DNA of 64,000 nt, taken from positions 3,224,001-3,288,000 of the forward strand of contig NZ_JAFBBT010000001.1 of NCBI RefSeq assembly GCF_016907335.1, written 5' to 3'. The notes beneath the pieces were generated by a model. That model was not told the origin of the DNA and did not search any database. It saw nothing but the letters and a program-made list of their open reading frames with translations. Origin of the DNA: Curtobacterium herbarum (GTDB lineage Bacteria > Actinomycetota > Actinomycetes > Actinomycetales > Microbacteriaceae). A program made the translations under genes and the position numbers. Below, piece after piece: positions 9,598-17,551 of the stretch (position 1 is the first letter of the stretch; every line of letters starts with the position of its first letter).

Positions 9598-10799
9598 GCT
9601 GCGGCCGGTGATCCCGCGGGCAGTGCCGGGTCGAGGACGACCTTGATGCAGTCGTCCTCCTTCTTCTGGAAGACCTCGTACATGTGCGGGGCGTCCTCGA
9701 GCGAGACCCGGTGCGTGGTCAGGTCGAGGGTGCCGAGCGGGTCGGACGGGTCCTCGACGAGCGGCATCAGGTCGTCGATCCAGCGCTTCACGTTGCACTG
9801 GCCCTCGCGGATGGTGATCTGCTTGTCGAACATCGTCATCATCGGCATCGGGTCGGCCATGCCGCCGTAGACGCCGCTGAGCGAGACGGTGCCACCGCGG
9901 CGGACCAGGTCGATCGCGGTGTGCACGGCGTCGAGGCGGTCGACACCGGCGGTCTCGATGGCCTTCTGCGCCAGCTTGTCGGGCAGCAGACCCGCGGCGC
10001 GCTGGGCGAGGTCGGCGACGGGGTTGCCGTGCGCCTCCATGCCGACACCGTCGACGACGGCGTCCGGGCCGCGGCCGTCGGTCAGGTCGACGAGCTCGGC
10101 GACCAGGTCCTTCGACATGTCGAACGTCTCGATGCCGTACTTCGCGGCGAGGTCACGACGCGCCGGCACCGGGTCGACGGCGAGCACGCGGTAACCGAGG
10201 TGCTTGCCGATGCGGGCGGCGAACTGCCCGACCGGGCCGAGACCGAGCACCGTGAGCGTCCCGCCCTCGGGCACGTTCGCGTACTGCACGCCCTGCCATG
10301 CGGTCGGCAGGATGTCGCTCATGAAGAGCCACTGGTCGTCGGCACCGGTGTCGGGCACCTTGATGGGCCCGTAGTCGGCGTGCGGCACGCGGAGGTACTC
10401 GGCCTGACCACCGGGGACCTGGCCGTAGAGCTTCGTGAAGCCGAACAGGGAGGCGCCGCTGCCGTACGCGGTGACCTGGGTGGTCTCGCACTGCGACTGC
10501 AGGCCGCGCTGGCACATGTAGCAGTGGCCGCAGGAGATGTTGAAGGGGACGACGACGCGGTCGCCGACCTTGAGGTTCGTGACGGCCGAGCCGACCTCCT
10601 CGACGATGCCCATCGGCTCGTGGCCCAGGACGTCGCCCTTGTCGATGTACGGGCCGAGGACGCGGTACAGGTGCAGGTCGGAGCCGCAGATCGCCGTGGA
10701 GGTGATCCGGACGATCGCGTCCGTCGGCTCCTGGATGGTCGGGTCGGGAACGGTCTCGACGGACACCTTCTCGGTGCCCTGCCAGGTCAGTGCGCGCAT
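9594..10799 (-). CDS. Zinc-dependent alcohol/formaldehyde-type dehydrogenase
   Basis: 401 residues of the medium-chain dehydrogenase family. Catalytic zinc ligands appear in AICGSDLHLY and GHEPMG, the structural zinc loop is CGHCYMCQRGLQSQC, and the NAD fold has GLGPVG. Length and the long insert before the NAD domain match the glutathione-independent formaldehyde-dehydrogenase-like subgroup found in actinobacteria. It is the first gene of a two-gene operon with the epimerase (4-bp overlap). Half of the GGGAGGC hairpin motif lies upstream at 10843-10850 without a partner. Confidence 0.9.
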   Translation of the reverse strand: MRALTWQGTEKVSVETVPDPTIQEPTDAIVRITSTAICGSDLHLYRVLGPYIDKGDVLGHEPMGIVEEVGSAVTNLKVGDRVVVPFNISCGHCYMCQRGLQSQCETTQVTAYGSGASLFGFTKLYGQVPGGQAEYLRVPHADYGPIKVPDTGADDQWLFMSDILPTAWQGVQYANVPEGGTLTVLGLGPVGQFAARIGKHLGYRVLAVDPVPARRDLAAKYGIETFDMSKDLVAELVDLTDGRGPDAVVDGVGMEAHGNPVADLAQRAAGLLPDKLAQKAIETAGVDRLDAVHTAIDLVRRGGTVSLSGVYGGMADPMPMMTMFDKQITIREGQCNVKRWIDDLMPLVEDPSDPLGTLDLTTHRVSLEDAPHMYEVFQKKEDDCIKVVLDPALPAGSPAAA

Positions 10800-10950
10800 G
10801 CGTGCGCTCCTCTCGTCGCGGTCGCGGCCGGACGGGAGGCCCGGCGCGCGTGGTCCCATCGGTACGCCTCCGCCTCGTGGGGAGCTCCCAGCGTGGGTCG
10901 GTGCGCGCTGCGCACCGACCGACGGCGCACCGGACGCGCCGGGGCGCGGT

Positions 10951-11799
10951 TCAGCGTGCCGGGTCGGAGGCGACGGGCGTGTCGGGCGTGGGGCGGGCCT
11001 CCCGGGCGGGACCTGCCGTCTGGACGTCGCGGGCGGCCCGTTCGTCCCGTGCTGCCCGTTCGTCGCGACCCCGTTCGCCGGCGACCACGACACCGAGCGC
11101 GACCGCGTACAGCACCGCGCCGATCCACAGGGCTGCCGAGGCGGACCGGACCTGGTCGGCGGGGATGCCGGGCACCCCGGCGGTGTCCATCAGCGCGGCC
11201 TCGACGCAGAGGACGGCGGTCGACAGCACCGCGACGCTCACCCGGAGCCACCGCGGGCTGCGACGGATGCCGGCCGAGACGCCGACCACCCCCGCGGTCA
11301 GGAGCAGCCCGGCGAGCAGGAACCCGATCATCACGACCGAGTGCAGCGCCGGGTCGCGGGTCGAGTCGGCCGCGGTGGTGCCGGTGTAGAGCAGCCAGGA
11401 CCCACCCACGGCGAGGACCGCGGCGACCACCGGGAACGCGAGTGCCCGGGTCAGCGGGTTGCGGCCCAGGCGACCGAGGCGCTGCAGCGGGACGGGTTCG
11501 AGCGTGCGGCGGGCGAGCGTCACGGGCGAGCCGAGGACGAGCAGCACCGGGGCGACCATGCCGATGACGACGTGCCCGAGGACGTGGGTGGTGAGGTCGT
11601 GACCGCCGGCGTGGCCGAGCGGACCGACCAGGACCGCGGCGACGGCGAGCAGGCCGGCGATCCAGGAGACCGTGCGGGCCAGGGGCCAGGCGGTGTGCCC
11701 ACGACGCCGCTGTCCGGCGGTGCCGGCGATGTACACCGCGCCCGCCACGGTGAGGGCGATGAGGGTGAAGGTCCCGAGCGTGCCGCCGTGAGAGTGCAC
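10951..11799 (-). CDS. Cytochrome c oxidase assembly factor, CtaG_Caa3 family
   Basis: 282 residues with about seven membrane spans and His-rich conserved positions (HAGGHDLTTHVLGHVVIGM), matching the actinobacterial CtaG/Caa3 family that helps copper delivery to cytochrome oxidase. The C-terminal ~45 residues are hydrophilic and charged. GTG 11799 is selected because AGGAG lies seven bases upstream. It is a single gene with no oxidase genes in view, so the copper role is inferred from family only. Confidence 0.75.
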   Translation of the reverse strand: MHSHGGTLGTFTLIALTVAGAVYIAGTAGQRRRGHTAWPLARTVSWIAGLLAVAAVLVGPLGHAGGHDLTTHVLGHVVIGMVAPVLLVLGSPVTLARRTLEPVPLQRLGRLGRNPLTRALAFPVVAAVLAVGGSWLLYTGTTAADSTRDPALHSVVMIGFLLAGLLLTAGVVGVSAGIRRSPRWLRVSVAVLSTAVLCVEAALMDTAGVPGIPADQVRSASAALWIGAVLYAVALGVVVAGERGRDERAARDERAARDVQTAGPAREARPTPDTPVASDPAR

Positions 11800-11878
11800 C
11801 GATGAGCTCCTGTCGTGTTCCGACCATCCTGTCGGAGACCGGCGCGCGGTGTTCGGTGCCACCGGGTGCGACGACTGG

Positions 11879-12520
11879 TCAGCCGCGCAATCGGTCCCGT
11901 TCCACCGCCGGTAGGTGCTCGGTGGCGGTCTCGAGCGCCGGACGGCCGAGGAACCGGCCCTGGCGCTCGAGGAACCCGATCAGCTCCGCCTCGGACGCCC
12001 GCTTGCCGGTCTCGCGCAGCACCCAGCCGAGGGCGGACTGCACGACGTCCCCGCGCTCCCGGACGAGCCGGCCGACGACGGCGAGCGGGACCTCGGCGTC
12101 GCCCTGCTTCGCGAACGCCAGCGTCGCCACGACCGCGGCCCGCCGGACGAGTGCCACGTCGGACTTCGCGAGCGCGAACAGCGGGCCCGTCGAGCCGCCG
12201 AGCAGCGGGGCACCGACCAGGTCCTCGGCGGCCAGGTCGACCAGCGCCGGGTCGTCGATCCGCTCGGCCCGGAGCGCCGACAGGTACTCGTCGGTCAGGT
12301 CGGGGTCGGGGCTGTGGTGTGCCGCCTGCAGCTCGCGCGCTGCCTGCAGGAGCAGCACCACGGCGACGAGTCGGCCGCCGGGGTCCTCGCTCCAGAGCAG
12401 CGCCGACCGCTCCCCCGGGTCCAGGTCGGCGAAGCGTCGGGCGACCCGGCGTGCGGCACCGACGTCGCCCGGCGTCCGGGCGAACGCGACGAGGACGTCC
12501 TCGGCGGTGGAGCGTGACAT
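11879..12520 (-). CDS. AlkD-like DNA alkylation repair (HEAT-repeat) protein
   Basis: 213 residues made of repeated amphipathic helices, including the pair DVALVRRAAVVATLAFAKQ and VQSALGWVLRETGK, typical of the AlkD DNA glycosylase family that excises alkylated bases. An ATG three codons earlier exists, but ATG 12520 follows a TAGGGT box by seven bases, which favours a leaderless start here. It is somewhat shorter than canonical AlkD (~230). The family call is good; glycosylase activity is not shown. Confidence 0.7.
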   Translation of the reverse strand: MSRSTAEDVLVAFARTPGDVGAARRVARRFADLDPGERSALLWSEDPGGRLVAVVLLLQAARELQAAHHSPDPDLTDEYLSALRAERIDDPALVDLAAEDLVGAPLLGGSTGPLFALAKSDVALVRRAAVVATLAFAKQGDAEVPLAVVGRLVRERGDVVQSALGWVLRETGKRASEAELIGFLERQGRFLGRPALETATEHLPAVERDRLRG

Positions 12521-12527
12521 CGCCACC

Positions 12528-12533
12528 ACCCTA
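12528..12533 (-). promoter_or_regulatory. -10 box of leaderless AlkD-like gene
   Basis: TAGGGT on the minus strand, then seven bases, then ATG 12520. There is no ribosome binding site between. No good -35 is seen. Confidence 0.4.
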
Positions 12534-12562
12534 CGGCCGGGGCACGGCGAGACCGTCCGGCG

Positions 12563-13723
12563 TCAGCGGAACGCGAGGATCGTCAGCGGGTCCTTGAGCG
12601 TGCCGTTGACCCGCGTCTCGACGTGCACGTGCGGACCCGTCGACTGCCCGGTGTTCCCCGACTTGCCGAGCTGCGTGCCCAGCGAGACAACCTGGTCTTT
12701 CTTCACCGCGATCGAGCTCATGTGTGCCGTCAACACCGTGGTCAGGCCGTAGGTCACGACGACGTAGTTGCCGTAGCTGGCGTGGTTGCGCACCACCGTC
12801 GTCACCCGCCCGGTCCCCGAGGCGTAGACCGGCGTGCCGACCTTCACCGGCGCGTCGGTGCCCTGGTGGTAGCGGGGCACGTGTCCGGCGCCGCGGTCGT
12901 CGCCGTAGCGTCCGGTGATCGTCGTGCCGGCGACCGGCCACTGCAGTCCGGTGACCTTCCTCGTCGACCAGGAGCGGGTGTCCGCCTTGCCGTAGAGGAC
13001 GACGTTGCTGTCGAGCTGGACGAGCAACGCCCCGCCGCCCTTGTTGGACGTGTTCGAGGCCCAGAGCGCCTTGCCGCCACCCTTCGGGTACACGACGAGG
13101 TTGCCGTCGGCCTGCACCGCAGCGGTCGCGCCGGGGTGCCGGAAGGTGCCGGACGACCAGGGCGCGGTGCTGTTGACGTACTGCACGAGGTTGCCGTCGG
13201 CCTGCATCGTGAACGTCTGGTGGCGACCGGCCCCGGAGCGCAGCACGGTGCCGGGCAGGATCGTCGTCCCGGCGGGCACCCGGTTCTGGAACGTCTGCAG
13301 CTTCCACGTGGTCGCGTTCGACGTGTTCAGCAGGGTGAGGGTGCCGTCGACGCCGACGCGCAGCCCCTTCGTCGGGGAGCTCGTCGGGCCCCACTGCGCC
13401 AGCAGCTTGCCGTTCTTGATGATCGACAGCGGCCCCTCCTTCTGCACGACCGCGGCGGCACCGTACTGGTTCGCGGTGTTCGACGCCCAGAGCACGACGT
13501 TGCCGATGCCGTACTCGACGAGGTTGCCGTCGGCCTGCATCACCAGGCGGAACTGCCCGTTCGGTGAGGTCACCTGGTCACCGTCCCGCAGCCAGGTGCC
13601 CGCCGGGGCGGTCCGGGTGTAGGTGGTCGCTGCGTGCGCCGGCGCGGCGACCGCGACGAGTCCCGCGGCCGCGATCGCGACGGCGGTGACGGCCGCGGCG
13701 AAGCGTGCTCGTGCCCTGATCAT
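12563..13723 (-). CDS. Secreted M23 peptidase with B-lectin (bulb-lectin) repeats
   Basis: 386 residues: signal peptide (1-31, ending APAHA), two B-lectin regions with the repeated signature MQADGNLVEY / MQADGNLVQY / VQADGNLVVY (about residues 35-270), then an M23 domain with HQGTDA and the HxH motif GPHVHVE. M23 enzymes cut peptidoglycan peptide bridges; B-lectin domains bind mannose-type sugars. This is probably an exported cell-wall hydrolase or a bacteriocin-like weapon. It is divergent from the peptide-importer operon. A piece of its B-lectin repeat DNA recurs at 21822-21857. Confidence 0.9.
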   Translation of the reverse strand: MIRARARFAAAVTAVAIAAAGLVAVAAPAHAATTYTRTAPAGTWLRDGDQVTSPNGQFRLVMQADGNLVEYGIGNVVLWASNTANQYGAAAVVQKEGPLSIIKNGKLLAQWGPTSSPTKGLRVGVDGTLTLLNTSNATTWKLQTFQNRVPAGTTILPGTVLRSGAGRHQTFTMQADGNLVQYVNSTAPWSSGTFRHPGATAAVQADGNLVVYPKGGGKALWASNTSNKGGGALLVQLDSNVVLYGKADTRSWSTRKVTGLQWPVAGTTITGRYGDDRGAGHVPRYHQGTDAPVKVGTPVYASGTGRVTTVVRNHASYGNYVVVTYGLTTVLTAHMSSIAVKKDQVVSLGTQLGKSGNTGQSTGPHVHVETRVNGTLKDPLTILAFR

Positions 13724-14054
13724 GGTGGTCGTCCCTGCTCGTGGTGGGCCCACCGCGGGCGCCGAGCGCCAGCGCGGTGCGTGTCCTGTGCGGCGCGTCC
13801 CTGCACACACCGACGGTCAAGGGTCGCAGCCGGAACCGTCCCCGGCTAGCCCCCGGACCGGGGACGTGCGCGGCGGACGTCCGTCTGCTCCCGACGCGGC
13901 CGTCTCGGGGGCGTTCGTCCTGCCGCGATGGTTTACACGATCGAAACAGATTGTGTACACGCAGTGGCTGGCATCCGTGATTGTATGCAATCAAGCCCGC
14001 TCCTGAGCGCGATCCCACGAGGAACGCCACGCCACACACCGCATCAGGAACCCC
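13724..14054. promoter_or_regulatory. Divergent promoter region with two candidate operators
   Basis: This 331-bp spacer separates the M23 gene from the importer operon. Two palindromes stand out: GTGTACAC at 13953-13960 and TGATTGTATGCAATCA at 13978-13993 (six-base arms, four-base centre). The second has the TTGTATnCAA form of FadR/FCD-type GntR operators, and such a regulator closes the operon (21104-21826). A possible -35 TTTACA is at 13932-13937. The rest of the spacer shows nothing clear. Confidence 0.5.
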
Positions 14055-15713
14055 ATGTCCCCGATCAGTCCCCGTCGCCGCCGCACCCTCATCGCCCTGC
14101 CGGCGGTCGTCATCGCCGCCACGCTCGCCCTGACCGCGTGCGTGCCCGTCCAACGCTCGAAGGCCGGCGGCACGACCGCCGGCACCGTCACCACCGCACC
14201 GATCGGCGACCGCCAGGTCCGCGAGGGCGGTGACCTCGTGATGGCCCTCTCCGCGGAGCCGGACCGTCTCGACCCCACGACCTCGTCGTCGCTGTACACC
14301 CGGTACGTCATGGAGACGATGTGCCAGAAGCTGTACGACATCGACGACGAGGGCGCGATCGTCCCGATGCTCGCGACGGCGCTGCCCACGGTGTCCGACG
14401 GCGGGAAGACGGTCACGTTCCCCGTCAAGACCGGCGTCCGGTTCGCCGACGGCACCCCGTTCGACGCGGCGGCCGTGGTGACGACGCTCGAGCGGAACCT
14501 CACCAAGGCCGACTCCAGCCGGAAGAGCGAGATGGGGCCGGTGTCCGACGTCACGGCGGTCGACGACCACACCGTGCGGCTGCACTACGACACCCCGTTC
14601 GCACCGATCACCGCGGCGCTCGCGGACCGTGCCGGCATGGTGATGTCGCCGACGGCGCTCGAGCGGGAGGGCGAGGGGTTCGGGGACGCTCCGGTGTGCG
14701 TCGGGCCGTACAAGTTCGTCAAGCGCGTGCCGCAGACCTCGATCCAGGTCGAGAAGGACCCGGAGTACTACGACCCGGCGAGCGCCCACTTCGACACGAT
14801 CACGTACCGGATCATCACCGACGCCAGCATCCGCGCGGCGAACCTGAAGTCCGGGGACGTACAGGTCGCGGACACGATCTCCACCCAGGACGTCGACGAC
14901 CTGCGGAAGCGGAAGGACCTGACCGTCCTGCGCACCGGGTCGCTCGGGTACCAGGGCATCACGGTGAACATCGGCAACCAGGACGGCGTCGGCACGGAGC
15001 CGCGGCAGATCGACACCCCGCTGGCGAAGCGTGCGGACGTCCGGCGAGCACTGTCCATGTCGATCAACCGCGCCGAGCTCGTGCAGAGCGTGTTCCACGG
15101 CTGGGCGGACGTCGCGTGCTCCCCGGTGCCGGACACGAGCATCTTCGCGAGCGACGCCAGCAAGGCCTGCCCCGCCTACGACCCGGACGCCGCGAAGGAG
15201 ATCCTGCGGAAGGCCGGCGTGCAGCAGCCGTTCCCGATCGAGATGGAGGTGACGAACACCCCCGACACGGTCCGGTTCGCCCAGGCCCTGCAGGCGCAGG
15301 CCCGTGCCGGTGGCTTCGCGATCACGATCACCCCGGTGGAGTACACGACGCTGCTCGACGACCAGACCCGTGGCGACTTCCAGGCGCTGCAGCTCGGCTG
15401 GTCGGGCCGCGTGGACCCGCACGGCAACATCGGCGGGTTCCTGGCGACCGGCGGCGGCAACAACTACGCCGGCTACAGCGACCCCGACGTCGACGACCTG
15501 ATCGACCGCGCCGCGCAGGCGACCGACGCCAAGGAGCGCGCCGACCTGTACGGGCAGATGACCGAGCTCGTGCAGCGCGACGACCCGATCATCTACCTCT
15601 ACCGGACCCGCAGCATCACCGGTCTCCGGAACGACGTCGCGGGCGTCTCGACGTACGCGGACGGCGTGGTCCGGCTCAGCCAGGCCGCGTTCGTGGAAGG
15701 GACCGAGAAGTGA
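14055..15713 (+). CDS. ABC transporter substrate-binding lipoprotein, peptide family (SBP_bac_5)
   Basis: 552 residues with a lipoprotein signal (LTAC, lipidated Cys29) after a twin-basic N-terminus. The body matches extracytoplasmic solute-binding family 5 (LSAEPDRLDPTTSSSLYTRY; VRRALSMSINRAELVQSVFH), which delivers oligopeptides, glutathione or nickel complexes to a DppB/DppC permease. It is the first gene of a six-gene operon. The gamma-glutamyltransferase-family gene in the same operon points to gamma-glutamyl peptides such as glutathione as ligand; that is inference. Confidence 0.9.
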   Translation: MSPISPRRRRTLIALPAVVIAATLALTACVPVQRSKAGGTTAGTVTTAPIGDRQVREGGDLVMALSAEPDRLDPTTSSSLYTRYVMETMCQKLYDIDDEGAIVPMLATALPTVSDGGKTVTFPVKTGVRFADGTPFDAAAVVTTLERNLTKADSSRKSEMGPVSDVTAVDDHTVRLHYDTPFAPITAALADRAGMVMSPTALEREGEGFGDAPVCVGPYKFVKRVPQTSIQVEKDPEYYDPASAHFDTITYRIITDASIRAANLKSGDVQVADTISTQDVDDLRKRKDLTVLRTGSLGYQGITVNIGNQDGVGTEPRQIDTPLAKRADVRRALSMSINRAELVQSVFHGWADVACSPVPDTSIFASDASKACPAYDPDAAKEILRKAGVQQPFPIEMEVTNTPDTVRFAQALQAQARAGGFAITITPVEYTTLLDDQTRGDFQALQLGWSGRVDPHGNIGGFLATGGGNNYAGYSDPDVDDLIDRAAQATDAKERADLYGQMTELVQRDDPIIYLYRTRSITGLRNDVAGVSTYADGVVRLSQAAFVEGTEK

Positions 15714-16663
15714 TCCGCTACGTGACGACCCGCCTGTGGCAGGCGGCGCTCACCCTCGTGCTCGCGTCGATCGTGGTGTTCGTCGGCGTCCGGCAGCTGC
15801 CGGGCGACCCGGCGCTCGCACTCGCCGGGGAGGAGGCGAGCCCCGCCCGCCTCGCCGCGGTCCGGGCCTCGCTCGGCCTCGACGACTCGATCGTCGTGCA
15901 GTACTGGCGGTTCGTCGTCAACGCGCTGCAGGGCGACCTCGGCCGCTCGACCCGCACCGGCACCCCCGTCACCGAGCTCCTCGGCGCGACGCTCCCGGTC
16001 ACGCTGTGGCTGGCGCTCTACGCGATCGTCGTCGCGGTGCTGGTCGGCGTCGCCCTCGGCACCCTCGCCGAGCGGTACCGGGGCGGGTGGCCGGAGTGGA
16101 TCGCGAACGCCGCGGCGCTCGTCGGGCTGTCGGTGCCGAACTTCTGGCTCGGGATCCTGGCGATCGTGTGGCTCGCGGCCGGCCTCGGGTGGTTCCCCGC
16201 CTCGGGCTACGTCCCGATGACGACGAACCCGCTGAGCGCGCTCTACCACCTGACGCTCCCGGCGCTGATCCTCGGCACGTCCCTGGCGGCCGTGATCATG
16301 CGGCAGACACGGGCGTCGATGATCGAGACGATGAAGACCGACTTCGTCCGGACCGCCAGGGCCAAGGGCCTCTCCCGCGGTCGGGTGCTGTTCCGGTACG
16401 GGCTGCGGAACTCGATGATCGTGGTCGTCACCATCGTCGGGCTGCAGCTCGGCGGGCTCATCTCGGGCGCCGTCGTCACCGAACGCATCTTCGCGCTGCC
16501 CGGCTTCGGGAAGCTCACGCTCGACTCGGTGTTCACCCGGGACTACCCGGTGATCCAGGCCGTCGTCCTCGTCATCACGCTCGGCTACGTGCTCATCAAC
16601 TTCGCCGTCGACGTGCTCTACTCCGTCATCAACCCGAAGATCCGCGTGGGAGGGACCAAGTGA
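15710..16663 (+). CDS. Peptide-type ABC permease (DppB/GsiC-like)
   Basis: 317 residues with about six spans and the inner-membrane permease motif (VRTARAKGLSRGRVLFRYGL), the EAA loop that contacts the ATPase. GTG 15710 overlaps the binding-protein stop by 4 bp. It forms the channel with the next gene's product. Its long periplasmic loop after span 1 is typical of the DppB half. Confidence 0.92.
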   Translation: MIRYVTTRLWQAALTLVLASIVVFVGVRQLPGDPALALAGEEASPARLAAVRASLGLDDSIVVQYWRFVVNALQGDLGRSTRTGTPVTELLGATLPVTLWLALYAIVVAVLVGVALGTLAERYRGGWPEWIANAAALVGLSVPNFWLGILAIVWLAAGLGWFPASGYVPMTTNPLSALYHLTLPALILGTSLAAVIMRQTRASMIETMKTDFVRTARAKGLSRGRVLFRYGLRNSMIVVVTIVGLQLGGLISGAVVTERIFALPGFGKLTLDSVFTRDYPVIQAVVLVITLGYVLINFAVDVLYSVINPKIRVGGTK

Positions 16664-17547
16664 CCACGCTCACCCCGACCGAAGCCGCCGCGTTCGACCT
16701 CGGCTCCAGCCGCGGCCGTGTCTGGCGGCAGGTCCGATCGAACCGCCTCGGCATGACCGGGGGCGTCATGCTCGCGGTCGTCGTCCTCGCAGCGCTCACC
16801 GCGCCGCTCGTCGCCCCGCACGACCCCACCGAGACGCACTTCGACCTGCCGTTCCAGGTGCCGTTCACGGTCGGGTTCGGCCTGGGCACCGACGACCTGG
16901 GGCGCGACATCCTGTCCCGCACCCTCTACGGCGTGCAGGTCTCGCTGATCGTCGGCGCGCTGTCCGTCCTGGTGTCCGTCGTCGTCGGCACGCCGCTCGG
17001 CCTGCTCGCCGGGTACTGGAAGTGGCTCGACGCGATCATCTCCCGCCTGACCGACGTGGCACTCGCGTTCCCGTTCCTCATCATCGCGGTCGGCCTCGCC
17101 GCCATCAGCGGCCCGAGCCTGACGAACGCGGTCATCGCGATCGGCGTCTCGCACGTCCCGGCGATGATCCGCATCGTCCGCGGTGAGACGCTCCGCATCA
17201 CGAGCGCCGACTTCGTCACGAGCGCGAAGACCCTCGACGCCGGCGGCGCCCGCATCATCGCCCAGCACGTGCTGCCGAACTGCGTGTCGGCGATCATCGT
17301 GCAGGCGACGGTGATCATGCCGGTCGCCGTGATCGGCGAGGCGCTGCTGTCCTTCCTCGGACTCGGCATCCAGCCGCCCACGCCCAGCCTCGGCATCATG
17401 CTCTCGGACGCCCAGCAGTACCTCGGGCAGGCGCCGTGGGCCGCCGTGGTGCCGGGGGTCGCGATCGCCGTCATCTGCCTCGGCTTCAACCTGTTCGGGG
17501 ACGCCCTGCGCGACGCCCTCGACCCCACCGCCTCCGACCGGAAGTGA
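16660..17547 (+). CDS. Peptide-type ABC permease (DppC/GsiD-like)
   Basis: 295 residues. The N-terminal OppC_N segment (VRSNRLGMTGGVMLAVVVLA) is followed by five more spans and an EAA loop (FVTSAKTLDAGGARIIAQHV). The extracytoplasmic signature GTDDLGRDILSR is present. GTG 16660 overlaps the upstream permease stop by 4 bp. It is the partner of the DppB-like subunit. Confidence 0.92.
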   Translation: MTTLTPTEAAAFDLGSSRGRVWRQVRSNRLGMTGGVMLAVVVLAALTAPLVAPHDPTETHFDLPFQVPFTVGFGLGTDDLGRDILSRTLYGVQVSLIVGALSVLVSVVVGTPLGLLAGYWKWLDAIISRLTDVALAFPFLIIAVGLAAISGPSLTNAVIAIGVSHVPAMIRIVRGETLRITSADFVTSAKTLDAGGARIIAQHVLPNCVSAIIVQATVIMPVAVIGEALLSFLGLGIQPPTPSLGIMLSDAQQYLGQAPWAAVVPGVAIAVICLGFNLFGDALRDALDPTASDRK

Positions 17548-17551
17548 CACC

